Below, piece after piece: positions 54,817-64,000 of a stretch of DNA of 64,000 bases (positions are counted from its first letter, which is position 1; each line of letters opens with the position of its first letter). Origin of the DNA: Pluralibacter sp. (lineage in GTDB: Bacteria > Pseudomonadota > Gammaproteobacteria > Enterobacterales > Enterobacteriaceae). The position numbers and the translations under genes are program-made. Location: the NCBI RefSeq assembly GCF_019237635.1, contig NZ_JAFAGS010000072.1, forward strand, positions 43,696 to 107,695, in the 5' to 3' direction. The notes beneath the pieces were generated by a model. That model saw only the letters and a program-made list of their open reading frames with translations. It was not told the DNA's origin and ran no database searches.

Positions 54817-57800
54817 GTGCGCCTGATTATCACTTTCCTGATGGCCTGGTGCCTCAGCCTGGGGGCATACGCAGCGACAGCCCCCGACGCCAAACAGATA
54901 ACCCAGGAACTGGAACAGGCGAAGGCGGCCAAGCCCGCACAGCCGGAAGCCGTTGAGGCGCTTCAGTCCGCGCTAAATGCGCTCGAGGAACGCAAAGGTT
55001 CGCTTGAGCGCACCGCGCAATATCAGCAGGTTATCGATAACTTCCCCAAGCTTTCCCAGACGCTTCGTTCGCAGCTCAACAACCTGCATGAGGAACCGCG
55101 CCTGGTTCCTGCCGGGATGAGTTCCGATGCGCTGACGCAGGAGATCCTGCAGGTCAGCAGCCAACTGCTGGAAAAAAGCCGTCTGGCGCAGCAGGAGCAG
55201 GAGCGCGCCCGCGAAATCGCCGACTCCTTAAGCCAACTGCCGCAGCAGCAAACCGATATCCGCCGCCAGCTAAACGACGTCGAGCGCCGCAGCGGCACGC
55301 AGAGCGGCGGTTCAACGCTTGCCCAGGCGCAGGCCTATAATCTGCAGGCCGAATCCGCAAAGCTTAAGGCGCAGGTCAACGAACTGGAACTGGCCCAGCT
55401 TTCCGCCAACAACCGCCAGGAGCTGGCGCGCATGCGCTCTGAGCTGGCGCAAAAACAGAGCGAACAGCTGGATGCTTACCTGCAGACGCTGCGAAACCAG
55501 CTCAACAGCCTGCGCCAACGCGAGGCTGAAAAAGCGCTGGAAAGCACGGAGCTGCTGGCAGAGAACAGCGCTAACCTGCCCGCCAGCATCGTCGCCCAGT
55601 TCCGGGTTAACCGCGAACTCTCCCAGGCGCTGAACCAACAGGCGCAGCGCATGGATCTCGTCGCCTCCCAGCAGCGTCAGGCGACCAATCAAACCCTGCA
55701 GGTTCGCCAGGCGCTCAACACCCTGCGCGAACAGTCGCAGTGGCTGGGCTCGTCAAACCTGCTTGGCGAAGCGCTACGCGCCCAGGTGGCGCGCCTGCCG
55801 GAAATTCCCAAACCGCAGCAGCTGGATACCGAAATGGCGCAACTGCGCGTTCACCGCCTGCGCTATGAGGATTTGCTGAGCAAGCAGGCGCAGCTGCGTC
55901 AGGCCCACCAGACCGACGGTCAGTCGCTAACCGCCGAAGAGACGCGCATTCTTGACGCCCAGCTCAACACCCAGCGCGAGCTGCTCAATTCGCTGCTGCA
56001 GGGCGGCGATACGCTGCTCCTTGAGCTGACCAAGCTGAAAGTCGCCAACGGTCAACTGGAAGACGCCCTGCAGGAAATCAACGAAGCGACCCATCGCTAC
56101 CTGTTCTGGACCTCGGACGTCAGCCCTGTCTCGTTTGCCTGGCCGCTGCAAATTGTCCAGGATCTGCGCCGTCTCATCTCGCTGGATACGTTCAGCCAGT
56201 TGGGTAAAGCCTCTGTCATGATGTTGACCAGTAAAGAGACGCTGCTGCCGTTTTTCGCCGCGCTGATTCTGGTCGGTTTTAGCATCAGCTCGCGCAAACA
56301 CTTTACCCGCTTTCTTGAGCGCTCCAGCGCCCGCGTCGGCAAGGTTACGCAGGACCACTTCTGGCTGACGTTGCGTACCGTGTTCTGGTCGATTCTGGTG
56401 GCCTCTCCGCTGCCCGTGCTGTGGATGACGCTGGGCTACGGTTTACAGGAAGCCTGGCCGTATCCGCTGGCGGTCGCGATTGGCGACGGCGTCACGGCGA
56501 CGGTGCCGCTGCTGTGGGTGGTGATGATCTGCGCAACGTTCGCCCGCCCCAACGGGCTGTTCATCGCCCATTTCGGCTGGCCGCGGAACCGCGTTGGTCG
56601 CGCCATGCGCTACTACCTGATGAGCATCGGCCTTATCGTGCCGCTCATCATGGCGCTGATTATGTTTGATAATCTCAACGATCGGGAGTTCTCCGCCTCG
56701 TTGGGCCGCCTGTGCTTTATGCTGATCTGCGGCGCTCTCGCGGTCGTGACGCTCAGCCTGAAGCGCGCCGGTATCCCGCTGTTCCTCGACAAAGAGGGGA
56801 ACGGCGAGAATATGGTCAACCGACTGCTGTGGAACCTGCTGCTGGGCGCGCCGTTGGCGGCGATGCTGGCGGCGGCCGTGGGCTATCTCGCCACTGCCCA
56901 GGCGCTGCTGGCGCGCCTTGAAACCTCCGTCGCGATCTGGTTCCTGCTGCTGGTGATTTACCACGTCATCCGCCGCTGGATGCTGATTCAGCGCCGACGC
57001 CTGGCCTTCGATCGCGCCAAGCACCGCCGCGCCGAGATGCTGGCGCAGCGCGCTCGCGGCGAAGAAGAGCCGCACCATGCCAGCAGCCTTGAGGGATCGG
57101 CGGAAACGGACATCGGCGAAGTCGACCTCGACACCATCAGCGCCCAGTCGCTGCGGCTGGTGCGTTCGATCCTGATGCTGATTGCGCTGCTCTCGGTCAT
57201 TGTGCTGTGGTCGGAAATTCACTCCGCCTTCGGTTTTCTGGAAAACATCTCCTTGTGGGATGTCACCTCCACGGTGCAGGGAGTGGAAAGCATTGAGCCC
57301 ATCACCTTAGGGGCCGTGTTGATCGCCATTCTGGTGTTTATCATCACCACCCAACTGGTGCGCAATCTGCCGGCGCTGCTGGAGCTTGCCGTGTTGCAGC
57401 ACCTGGATCTGACGCCTGGCACTGGCTATGCCATCACCACGATCACCAAGTATTTGCTGATGCTGATTGGCGGGCTGGTCGGTTTCTCGATGATCGGTAT
57501 TGAGTGGTCAAAACTGCAGTGGCTGGTGGCCGCGCTCGGCGTGGGGTTAGGCTTTGGTTTGCAGGAGATCTTCGCCAACTTTATCTCGGGCCTGATCATC
57601 TTGTTTGAAAAACCGATCCGTATTGGCGATACCGTGACGATCCGCGATCTGACCGGCAGCATTACCAAAATTAATACCCGCGCCACGACCATCAGCGACT
57701 GGGACCGCAAAGAGATCATAGTCCCCAACAAGGCGTTTATCACCGAGCAGTTCATCAACTGGTCGCTGTCGGATTCCGTGACCCGCGTGGTGCTGACGGT

Positions 57801-58140
57801 ACCGGCGCCTGCCGATGCCAACAGCGAAGAGGTCACGCAAATCCTCTACACCGCCGCAGAGCGCTGCTCGCTGGTTATTGATAACCCGGCGCCGGAAGTC
57901 TTCCTGGTCGATCTACAGCAGGGGATTCAGATTTTCGAGCTACGTATTTACGCCGCCGAAATGGGGCACCGTATGCCGCTGCGCCATGAGATCCACCAGC
58001 TGATTCTGGCAGGCTTCCGCGAACACGGTATTGATATGCCATTCCCGCCGTTCCAGATGCGTCTGGAAACGTTGGACGGCAGAAAAGCGGGTCGTACGCT
58101 GACGTCAGCCGCCCGTCAGCGCCCGGCGGGAAGTTTATAA
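54817..58140 (+). CDS. mscM: miniconductance mechanosensitive channel MscM (YjeP)
   Basis: GTG start at 54817; 1107 aa, the E. coli length. Signal peptide MRLIITFLMAWCLSLGAYA, then a 450-residue periplasmic helical, Gln-rich coiled-coil domain (about 25-460), eleven membrane helices, and the C-terminal MscS core with LGVGLGFGLQEIFANFISG pore helix and FEKPIRIGDTVTI beta domain. Protects against hypo-osmotic shock. Co-transcribed with psd. Confidence 0.96.
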   Translation: MRLIITFLMAWCLSLGAYAATAPDAKQITQELEQAKAAKPAQPEAVEALQSALNALEERKGSLERTAQYQQVIDNFPKLSQTLRSQLNNLHEEPRLVPAGMSSDALTQEILQVSSQLLEKSRLAQQEQERAREIADSLSQLPQQQTDIRRQLNDVERRSGTQSGGSTLAQAQAYNLQAESAKLKAQVNELELAQLSANNRQELARMRSELAQKQSEQLDAYLQTLRNQLNSLRQREAEKALESTELLAENSANLPASIVAQFRVNRELSQALNQQAQRMDLVASQQRQATNQTLQVRQALNTLREQSQWLGSSNLLGEALRAQVARLPEIPKPQQLDTEMAQLRVHRLRYEDLLSKQAQLRQAHQTDGQSLTAEETRILDAQLNTQRELLNSLLQGGDTLLLELTKLKVANGQLEDALQEINEATHRYLFWTSDVSPVSFAWPLQIVQDLRRLISLDTFSQLGKASVMMLTSKETLLPFFAALILVGFSISSRKHFTRFLERSSARVGKVTQDHFWLTLRTVFWSILVASPLPVLWMTLGYGLQEAWPYPLAVAIGDGVTATVPLLWVVMICATFARPNGLFIAHFGWPRNRVGRAMRYYLMSIGLIVPLIMALIMFDNLNDREFSASLGRLCFMLICGALAVVTLSLKRAGIPLFLDKEGNGENMVNRLLWNLLLGAPLAAMLAAAVGYLATAQALLARLETSVAIWFLLLVIYHVIRRWMLIQRRRLAFDRAKHRRAEMLAQRARGEEEPHHASSLEGSAETDIGEVDLDTISAQSLRLVRSILMLIALLSVIVLWSEIHSAFGFLENISLWDVTSTVQGVESIEPITLGAVLIAILVFIITTQLVRNLPALLELAVLQHLDLTPGTGYAITTITKYLLMLIGGLVGFSMIGIEWSKLQWLVAALGVGLGFGLQEIFANFISGLIILFEKPIRIGDTVTIRDLTGSITKINTRATTISDWDRKEIIVPNKAFITEQFINWSLSDSVTRVVLTVPAPADANSEEVTQILYTAAERCSLVIDNPAPEVFLVDLQQGIQIFELRIYAAEMGHRMPLRHEIHQLILAGFREHGIDMPFPPFQMRLETLDGRKAGRTLTSAARQRPAGSL

Positions 58141-58152
58141 ATCCGCTGGGAT

Positions 58153-58181
58153 TTCCCCTCTTCCAGCGCTGGGGAGGGGAA
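58153..58181. terminator. hairpin between converging mscM and epmA
   Basis: TTCCCCTC and GGAGGGGAA bound a short loop containing CCAGCGCTGG. It lies between the two converging stop codons; no T-run on either side, so a weak terminator. Confidence 0.5.
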
Positions 58182-58185
58182 TCAA

Positions 58186-59163
58186 TTACGCCCTGTCGAC
58201 GGTAAACGCAATCACGTCGGCAAGCTGTTCGGCGCCAAGCGCCAGCATCACCAGGCGATCGACGCCCAGCGCCACGCCGGAGCAATCCGGCAGGCCAGCC
58301 TGCAGCGCGCCCAGCAGATTCACATCGATAGGTTGTTGCACCAGGCCGCGCGCAGCGCGCTTTCGGTTATCCTGTTCAAAGCGCTGCTGCTGCTCGCGGG
58401 CGTCGGTCAGTTCATGGAAACCATTCGCCAGCTCAATACCTTTGTAATACACCTCAAAACGCTCCGCTACGCGGTGATCTTCGGTGCTGATCTGCGCAAG
58501 CGACGCCTGGCTTGCCGGGAAATGGTAGATAAACGTCGGTCTATCCTTACCGATTTGCGGCTCAACGCCAAACGCAAACAGCAGTTGCAGCAGCGTATCG
58601 CGGTCTTCCTCCGTGTCCGCCACGTTGCTCAGATCCAGTTTTGCCGCCACTTCGCGCAGTTGGGTTTTGCCCGCGGACAGCGGGTCTATCTCCAGGTGGC
58701 GCTGAAACGCCTGTTGATAGGAGAGGCTTTCCGCTGGCTGGCACTCAAGCACCTGCTGCATCAGATCGTCGACTTCGTTGATCAGGCGGTACATGTCATA
58801 GTGCGGACGGTACCACTCCAGCATGGTGAATTCCGGGTTGTGGTGGCGTCCCATCTCTTCATTACGAAAACTGCGGCACAACTGAAATACCGGGCCGCAC
58901 CCCGCCGCCAGCAGGCGTTTCATGTGATATTCCGGGCTGGTCATCAGATACAGATTCATCCCCTGCGAGTGACCGGGGCCGACGAAACGGGTTTCAAACG
59001 GCACCAGATGAATATCGGTTACCGTTGCCTGACTCATACAAGGCGTCTCCACCTCCAGCACGCCGCGGTCAGCAAAGAAGCGGCGGATCTCCGCCATAAT
59101 AGCCGCACGTTTCAACAGGTTTGGGATGGATGCGCTCGGCTGCCAGGTTGCCGTTTCGCTCAT
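58186..59163 (-). CDS. epmA: elongation factor P lysine-34 ligase EpmA (PoxA/GenX)
   Basis: 325 aa, paralogous to the catalytic domain of class II lysyl-tRNA synthetase without the anticodon-binding part. Adds (R)-beta-lysine to EF-P. Class II motifs [19 protein letters not shown] (motif 2) and [15 protein letters not shown] (motif 3). Divergent from frdA. In E. coli yjeM, yjeN and yjeO lie between epmA and mscM; they are absent here. Confidence 0.96.
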   Translation of the reverse strand: MSETATWQPSASIPNLLKRAAIMAEIRRFFADRGVLEVETPCMSQATVTDIHLVPFETRFVGPGHSQGMNLYLMTSPEYHMKRLLAAGCGPVFQLCRSFRNEEMGRHHNPEFTMLEWYRPHYDMYRLINEVDDLMQQVLECQPAESLSYQQAFQRHLEIDPLSAGKTQLREVAAKLDLSNVADTEEDRDTLLQLLFAFGVEPQIGKDRPTFIYHFPASQASLAQISTEDHRVAERFEVYYKGIELANGFHELTDAREQQQRFEQDNRKRAARGLVQQPIDVNLLGALQAGLPDCSGVALGVDRLVMLALGAEQLADVIAFTVDRA

Positions 59164-59491
59164 GGTGATTCTCTCCGATTTCTAACAAGGGCACGAAGTC
59201 TACCCGTAAGCGTTCGGTGAGACAAATTTTGCACAGAGATAATCACCTTGTGCTGGACAGTGAATAAACGACAATTCCCTAGTTTAGTAACTAAATTAAT
59301 CAGAATCAGTGATAAATCGACCGGATGAGAAGCCAAAAAAATCGAACACGTCAAATTTCCCTCATAGCCTTATGGATATACTGTTTTACCCATAAAGGAG
59401 CAGTGGAATCGCTTTCGCAATTGCTGCCTCGGGTAACTGAACTACCTTTGGTAATGCGCATTGCGAAATAACAACAATCTGGAGGAATGTC
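59164..59491. promoter_or_regulatory. epmA-frdA intergenic region: FNR-type site and frd promoter
   Basis: 328 bases with no gene. An FNR-like site, ATCGAACACGTCAA, is at 59341-59354 and a -10 TATACT at 59377-59382. A start near 59389 puts the site centre at -41.5, as for class II activation of E. coli frd. A NarL-type heptamer TACCCAT is at 59387-59393. The first half should hold the epmA promoter. The GTG start of frdA follows GGAGGAATGTC. Confidence 0.8.
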
Positions 59492-61282
59492 GTGCAAACC
59501 TTTCAAGCCGATCTTGCCATTATAGGCGCTGGCGGCGCGGGACTACGTACTGCTATTGCAGCAGCACAGGCTAATCCCAACGCTAAAATCGCATTGATTT
59601 CAAAGGTCTACCCTATGCGTAGCCACACTGTCGCCGCTGAAGGCGGCTCTGCGGCGGTTGCTCAGGACCATGACAGCTTTGAATATCATTTCCACGATAC
59701 CGTCGCGGGTGGCGACTGGCTTTGTGAGCAGGATGTCGTCGATTACTTCGTACATCATTGCCCAACGGAAATGACACAGCTGGAACAATGGGGATGCCCA
59801 TGGAGCCGCCGACCTGACGGTAGCGTCAACGTCCGTCGCTTTGGGGGGATGAAAATCGAGCGTACCTGGTTTGCCGCAGATAAAACCGGCTTCCATATGC
59901 TCCACACCCTCTTCCAGACTTCCCTGCAATTCCCGCAAATTCAGCGTTTTGACGAACACTTCGTCCTGGACATCCTGGTGGATGACGGCCAGGCGCGCGG
60001 TCTTGTCGCCATGAACATGATGGAAGGCACGCTGGTGCAGATCCGCGCTAACGCGGTGGTGCTGGCGACCGGCGGCGCAGGCCGCGTCTATCGCTATAAC
60101 ACCAACGGCGGCATCGTGACCGGTGACGGTATGGGCATGGCGCTCAGCCACGGCGTTCCGCTGCGCGACATGGAGTTTGTCCAGTATCACCCAACCGGTC
60201 TGCCGGGTTCCGGCATCCTGATGACCGAAGGCTGCCGCGGCGAAGGCGGTATTCTGGTGAACAAAAACGGCTACCGCTACCTGCAGGATTACGGCATGGG
60301 TCCGGAAACCCCGCTTGGCGAGCCGAAGAACAAGTACATGGAACTCGGTCCGCGCGACAAAGTGTCTCAGGCCTTCTGGCACGAGTGGCGTAAAGGCAAC
60401 ACCATCTCCACGCCGCGCGGCGATGTCGTGCACCTCGACCTGCGCCATTTAGGCGAGAAAAAGCTGCTGGAACGCTTACCGTTTATCTGCGAACTGGCGA
60501 AAGCTTACGTCGGCGTCGATCCGGTCAAAGAGCCGATTCCGGTACGTCCTACCGCGCACTACACCATGGGCGGTATTGAAACCAATCAACAGTGCGAAAG
60601 CCGGATTAAAGGTCTGTTTGCCGTTGGCGAATGTTCCTCCGTCGGTCTGCACGGCGCCAACCGTCTGGGCTCCAACTCGCTGGCGGAGCTGGTGGTGTTT
60701 GGCCGTCTGGCAGGTGAAGCCGCTATGGAACGCGCTGCAACAGCCGGTGTTGCCAACAGCGCGGCGCTGGACGCACAGGTTGTTGACGTTGAAAAACGCC
60801 TGAAGGCGCTGGTCAACCAGGAAGGAAACGAAAACTGGGCGAAGATCCGCGACGAAATGGGTCTGTCGATGGAAGAAGGTTGCGGTATCTACCGTACGCC
60901 TGAGCTGATGCAAAAAACCGTCGATAAGCTGGCCGAACTGCAGGAACGCTTCAAGCGCGTGCGCATTACCGACACCTCCAGCGTGTTCAACACCGACCTG
61001 CTCTACACCATTGAGCTGGGCCACGGTCTGAACGTCGCTGAGTGTATGGCGCACTCCGCGCTGGCGCGTAAAGAATCCCGCGGCGCGCACCAGCGTCTGG
61101 ACGAAGGCTGCACCGAGCGCGACGACGTCAATTTCCTCAAGCATACGCTCGCGTTCCGCGATGCCGATGGTACAACACGCCTCGATTACAGCGACGTGAA
61201 GATCACCACGCTGCCACCGGCAAAACGCGTGTACGGTGCTGAAGCAGAAGCAGCCGAGAAGAAGGAGACGGCGAATGGCTGA
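59492..61282 (+). CDS. frdA: fumarate reductase flavoprotein subunit FrdA
   Basis: GTG start at 59492, 596 aa. Covalent FAD site at His45 in [12 protein letters not shown]; dinucleotide-binding GAGGAGLRT (12-20); active-site HPTGLPGSG and [17 protein letters not shown]. Reduces fumarate with electrons from menaquinol in anaerobic respiration. C-terminus ([13 protein letters not shown]) is shorter than in E. coli (602 aa) and overlaps frdB by 8 bases. Confidence 0.97.
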   Translation: MQTFQADLAIIGAGGAGLRTAIAAAQANPNAKIALISKVYPMRSHTVAAEGGSAAVAQDHDSFEYHFHDTVAGGDWLCEQDVVDYFVHHCPTEMTQLEQWGCPWSRRPDGSVNVRRFGGMKIERTWFAADKTGFHMLHTLFQTSLQFPQIQRFDEHFVLDILVDDGQARGLVAMNMMEGTLVQIRANAVVLATGGAGRVYRYNTNGGIVTGDGMGMALSHGVPLRDMEFVQYHPTGLPGSGILMTEGCRGEGGILVNKNGYRYLQDYGMGPETPLGEPKNKYMELGPRDKVSQAFWHEWRKGNTISTPRGDVVHLDLRHLGEKKLLERLPFICELAKAYVGVDPVKEPIPVRPTAHYTMGGIETNQQCESRIKGLFAVGECSSVGLHGANRLGSNSLAELVVFGRLAGEAAMERAATAGVANSAALDAQVVDVEKRLKALVNQEGNENWAKIRDEMGLSMEEGCGIYRTPELMQKTVDKLAELQERFKRVRITDTSSVFNTDLLYTIELGHGLNVAECMAHSALARKESRGAHQRLDEGCTERDDVNFLKHTLAFRDADGTTRLDYSDVKITTLPPAKRVYGAEAEAAEKKETANG

Positions 61283-62009
61283 GATGAATAATCTGAAAAT
61301 TGAGGTGGTGCGTTACAACCCGGAAGTGGACACCACCCCTCATAGCGCGTTTTACGAAGTGCCGTATGACGAGCAAACGTCGCTGCTGGATGCGCTGGGA
61401 TACATCAAAGATAACCTCGCGCCCGACCTGAGCTATCGCTGGTCCTGCCGTATGGCTATCTGCGGTTCCTGCGGCATGATGGTCAACAACGTGCCGAAAC
61501 TGGCCTGTAAGACCTTCCTGCGTGATTACACGAAAGGCATCAAGATCGAGGCGCTGGCCAACTTCCCGATTGAGCGCGATCTGGTGGTCGACATGACCCA
61601 CTTTATCGAAAGTCTGGAAGCGATTAAGCCTTACATCATCGGCAACCCGCGCACGCCGGATCAGGGACCCAACACGCAGACCCCGGCGCAGATGGAGAAA
61701 TACCATCAGTTCTCCGGGTGCATCAACTGCGGCCTGTGCTATGCCGCTTGCCCGCAGTTTGGTCTGAACCCTGAGTTTATCGGCCCGGCAGCGATTACGC
61801 TGGCGCACCGTTACAACGAAGACAGTCGTGACCACGGCAAGAAAGAGCGTATGCCACAGCTAAACGGCAAGAATGGCGTATGGAGTTGTACGTTCGTCGG
61901 GTTCTGCTCGGAAGTCTGTCCGAAGCATGTCGATCCGGCTGCCGCCATTCAGCAGGGGAAAGTGGAAAGTTCGAAAGACTTTCTTATCGCTACCCTGAAA
62001 CCACGCTAA
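61275..62009 (+). CDS. frdB: fumarate reductase iron-sulphur subunit FrdB
   Basis: 244 aa from [19 protein letters not shown], the E. coli length; GGAGACGGCG before the ATG overlaps frdA. Three clusters: [2Fe-2S] in [13 protein letters not shown], and [4Fe-4S] and [3Fe-4S] in [12 protein letters not shown] and [15 protein letters not shown]. Carries electrons between the FrdCD quinone site and FrdA. Confidence 0.97.
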   Translation: MAEMNNLKIEVVRYNPEVDTTPHSAFYEVPYDEQTSLLDALGYIKDNLAPDLSYRWSCRMAICGSCGMMVNNVPKLACKTFLRDYTKGIKIEALANFPIERDLVVDMTHFIESLEAIKPYIIGNPRTPDQGPNTQTPAQMEKYHQFSGCINCGLCYAACPQFGLNPEFIGPAAITLAHRYNEDSRDHGKKERMPQLNGKNGVWSCTFVGFCSEVCPKHVDPAAAIQQGKVESSKDFLIATLKPR

Positions 62010-62019
62010 GGAGTGCAAC

Positions 62020-62415
62020 ATGACGACGAAACGCAAACCCTATGTGCGGCCAATGACGTCCACGTGGTGGAAAAAACTGCCCTTTTATCGCTTCTATATG
62101 ATTCGTGAAGGGACGGCAGTGCCGACGGTATGGTTCAGTATCGTACTGATTTACGGCTTGTTCGCACTCAAACACGGTCCGGAAAGCTGGGCAGGTTTTG
62201 TCGGTTTCCTGCAAAACCCGGTTGTGGTTATCTTAAACCTCATCACCCTGGCTGCTGCGGTATTGCACACCAAAACCTGGTTTGAGCTGGCGCCGAAAGC
62301 CGCCAATATCATTGTGAAAGGCGAGAAAATGGGGCCTGAGCCGGTGATTAAGGGGCTGTGGGCGGTGACTGCGGTCGTGACCGTGGTTGTCCTGTTTGTG
62401 GCACTGTTCTGGTAA
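62020..62415 (+). CDS. frdC: fumarate reductase membrane anchor subunit FrdC
   Basis: 131 aa with three membrane helices (about 30-50, 65-85, 108-128). Conserved N-terminus [20 protein letters not shown] and Glu29 in RFYMIREG that takes part in quinone chemistry. 10 bases from frdB, ahead of frdD. Confidence 0.96.
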   Translation: MTTKRKPYVRPMTSTWWKKLPFYRFYMIREGTAVPTVWFSIVLIYGLFALKHGPESWAGFVGFLQNPVVVILNLITLAAAVLHTKTWFELAPKAANIIVKGEKMGPEPVIKGLWAVTAVVTVVVLFVALFW

Positions 62416-62425
62416 GGAGACCCTG

Positions 62426-62785
62426 ATGATCAATCCAAATCCAAAACGTTCTGACGAACCGGTATTCTGGGGCCTGTTTGGCGCAGGCGGTATGTGGGGC
62501 GCAATTATCGCACCCGTCATTGTGCTGATTGTCGGCCTGCTGCTGCCGCTGGGCCTGGCGCCGGAAGGCGCATTCAGCTACGAGCGCGTGATGGCGTTCG
62601 CCCAGAGCTTTATCGGCCGCGCGTTCATCTTTCTGATGATTGTCCTGCCGCTGTGGTGCGGCCTGCATCGTATTCACCATGCGATGCACGACCTGAAAAT
62701 CCATGTGCCAAGCGGTAAGTGGGTATTCTACGGACTGGCGGCCATCCTGAGCGTCGTCGCCCTGGTTGGCGTGCTCTTCATCTAA
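62426..62785 (+). CDS. frdD: fumarate reductase membrane anchor subunit FrdD
   Basis: 119 aa from [25 protein letters not shown] precedes the ATG. Three helices; His80-Arg81-Ile-His-His in [10 protein letters not shown] marks the quinol site region. Completes the FrdABCD complex; followed by a strong terminator. Confidence 0.96.
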   Translation: MINPNPKRSDEPVFWGLFGAGGMWGAIIAPVIVLIVGLLLPLGLAPEGAFSYERVMAFAQSFIGRAFIFLMIVLPLWCGLHRIHHAMHDLKIHVPSGKWVFYGLAAILSVVALVGVLFI

Positions 62786-62802
62786 ACGCATCAACGCAAC
62801 AT

Positions 62803-62828
62803 GCCCGGCATACGCCGGGCATTTTTTT
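62803..62828. terminator. terminator of frdABCD (position of the ampC attenuator in E. coli)
   Basis: GCCCGGC (62803-62809) and GCCGGGC (62814-62820) with an ATAC loop, then A and seven T. In E. coli this hairpin doubles as the ampC attenuator; here ampC and blc are missing and gdx converges, its stop codon overlapping the end of the T-run. Confidence 0.93.
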
Positions 62829-63144
62829 AATGCGTACTAAGCTTCAGACCGATAATCCCGCAAACGATCAGCGCCAGACTCAGGATACGCGCCAGACTTG
62901 CCGACTCGCCCAGCAGCAGGATCCCCGTTATCGCCGCGCCGACCGCGCCAATCCCCGTCCAGACCGCATACGCCGTCCCGACCGGCAGGCTTTTCATCGC
63001 CCATGACAGCAGCGCTACGCTTACGACCATCGCCACGACCGTAATCACGCTCGGCACCAGTCGGCTAAACCCGTGGGTATATTTCAGGCCAACGGCCCAC
63101 ACGACTTCCAGAAGACCGGCGATCAAAAGAATTAACCAGGACAT
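62827..63144 (-). CDS. gdx: guanidinium exporter Gdx (SugE)
   Basis: 105 aa, four-helix small multidrug resistance family, close to E. coli SugE. Glu13 in [18 protein letters not shown] is the central proton/substrate residue; the [14 protein letters not shown] signature marks the Gdx branch. Exports guanidinium. Its leader contains a guanidine-II riboswitch. Ribosome site GGGAG lies 4-8 bases upstream. Confidence 0.96.
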   Translation of the reverse strand: MSWLILLIAGLLEVVWAVGLKYTHGFSRLVPSVITVVAMVVSVALLSWAMKSLPVGTAYAVWTGIGAVGAAITGILLLGESASLARILSLALIVCGIIGLKLSTH

Positions 63145-63157
63145 ATGACTCCCAGAT

Positions 63158-63205
63158 GGGGTCGTCCCCGTTATTGAAAGATACGCTTACGGGTCGTCCC
63201 GTAAG
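63158..63205 (-). ncRNA. guanidine-II (mini-ykkC) riboswitch in the gdx leader
   Basis: Minus-strand hairpin 1 CTTACGGG-ACGA-CCCGTAAG (plus 63186-63205) and hairpin 2 GGGG-ACGA-CCCC (plus 63158-63169): two stems each capped with an ACGA loop, which is the class definition (ACGR). Hairpin 2 ends 6 bases before the GGGAG. Guanidine binding joins the two loops and frees the ribosome site, raising Gdx. Confidence 0.95.
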
Positions 63206-63400
63206 GTCAGTGAGAATAGTCATTCTAACGCCCTTTTCCGGTGTTTCAAGAAATTTGAGTTAGGGAGACTTTTCTATGTGATTCAGCGAAATAAGCGTGT
63301 TTTCCCCCGCAGATCGGGGATTTACCTGGAAAGGCCTTCTTTATGATGACAATTCGGTTTATTAGCGGCCGCGAAAATTAACCTTCGCTCTCATAACAGC

Positions 63401-63976
63401 ATGTATAAAATCCTGATAATTGATCGCTGCTACTTCAGCCGCTTTGGGCTGGAAACGTGGTTACAGCAGGTTAATGGCAGTCATCATTTCCTTGTTACCA
63501 GCCTGAACAGCTTACTCCTGGCGCGCGCGCATATTGAAAGCTGGCAACCCCACCTGGTTATTGCCGACCTGTCAGGATTCGAAAAAGACCCCCAGCAGGC
63601 GCACACGATCCCTCCGCTGCTGAACCTGTGCAACCAGCGTTCGCGCCTGTTACTGCTCCAGCCGGACGCGCCACACAACGCCGAAACGGCGGTCGCCAGC
63701 AAACAGGTTTCTCTTGATGTCATCCATCACATTATCCATACCACCCTGCATTCCGGCCCCTGCATTTCCCCGACGCGCATCGCCGCACCGCTCTTAACCC
63801 GGCAGGAAGAGAAAGTGCTGTCGCTATGGATGGAAGGGGCCAGCAATCTGATGATTGCCAGTGAGATGAATATCAACAGTAAAACGGTGTATACCTACAA
63901 GCGGAATATTCGTCTGAAACTCAACGTTGAGAATCGCTTCTCCCCGTTCATTCCGTTAGCGGATTGCGCGCAATAG
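63401..63976 (+). CDS. LuxR-family regulator with an atypical receiver-like N-terminus, 191 aa
   Basis: C-terminal LuxR/FixJ helix-turn-helix at about 128-178 (LLTRQEEKVLSLWMEGASNLMIASEMNINSKTVYTYKRNI, seen in pieces). The N-terminal domain resembles a response-regulator receiver with Asp8 and Asp56 (VIADLS) but lacks the usual Thr and Lys switch residues. It resembles RcsB-type auxiliary regulators such as BglJ or RcsA. No ribosome site is seen before the ATG at 63401, so the start is uncertain. It replaces ecnAB or similar genes next to sugE in E. coli. Targets unknown. Confidence 0.75.
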   Translation: MYKILIIDRCYFSRFGLETWLQQVNGSHHFLVTSLNSLLLARAHIESWQPHLVIADLSGFEKDPQQAHTIPPLLNLCNQRSRLLLLQPDAPHNAETAVASKQVSLDVIHHIIHTTLHSGPCISPTRIAAPLLTRQEEKVLSLWMEGASNLMIASEMNINSKTVYTYKRNIRLKLNVENRFSPFIPLADCAQ

Positions 63977-64000
63977 CGGTACGGCAAGCTCGCCGTACCG
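63977..64000 (+). terminator. hairpin after the LuxR gene, at the window edge
   Basis: CGGTACGGC (63977-63985) and GCCGTACCG (63992-64000) form a perfect 9-bp stem with loop AAGCTC immediately after the stop codon. The window ends at the stem base, so a T-run cannot be seen. Confidence 0.7.

Overview
The window is a conserved enterobacterial chromosome segment. Protein sequences and gene order match the Escherichia coli K-12 region from ytfL through cycA, ula, purA, hfq, mutL, glyVXY and psd to frd and sugE, so the source is a member of the Enterobacteriaceae. ERIC repeats, a GC-rich backbone, and the absence of qorA/qorB, yjeMNO and ampC-blc from their E. coli positions suggest a Klebsiella-, Raoultella- or Kosakonia-like genome. 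The species cannot be fixed from the sequence alone.

Layout. At 1-8300 two carbohydrate modules flank ytfL/paeA: a GPH symporter with a clan GH-A glycosidase, and a LacY/RafB-type permease with a GH42 beta-galactosidase and an AraC paralogue behind an araBAD-like promoter. From 8300 to 21500 come ytfK, ytfJ, cysQ, cpdB, an AraC regulator, ytfF, ytfE (with an NsrR box), cycA, fklB, ytfB, an EamA exporter and the ribosomal operon rpsF-priB-rpsR-rplI. From 21600 to 30000 lies the full L-ascorbate locus (ulaABCDEF, divergent ulaG, ulaR), then yjfP and the DUF1471 genes bsmA and yjfN (a third, yjfY, precedes ula). From 30000 to 37260 are aidB, nsrR-rnr-rlmB, purA and yjeT.

At 37264-39620 an extra block sits between yjeT and hflC. 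It encodes a J-domain protein and one or two unrecognised proteins, starts right behind the hflC terminator, and has an apparent A8 frameshift at the start of its second gene. This is the least explained part of the window. From 39642 to 51183 the amiB-mutL-miaA-hfq-hflX-hflK-hflC supercluster, tsaE, nnr and queG follow, with an ERIC element between hflX and hflK. Three identical tRNA-Gly(GCC) genes with ERIC-derived spacers follow, then orn, rsgA, psd, mscM, epmA, frdABCD, gdx under a guanidine-II riboswitch, and a LuxR-type regulator at the right edge.

Functional links: nsrR lies 20 kb from its ytfE target box; rpsF and rpsR products probably control their own leader; UlaR probably controls the shared ulaA-ulaG region; GcvB probably silences cycA; FNR probably activates frd. 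Most of the window is housekeeping. Accessory material is confined to the two sugar modules, the two transporter/regulator substitutions, and the J-domain block.
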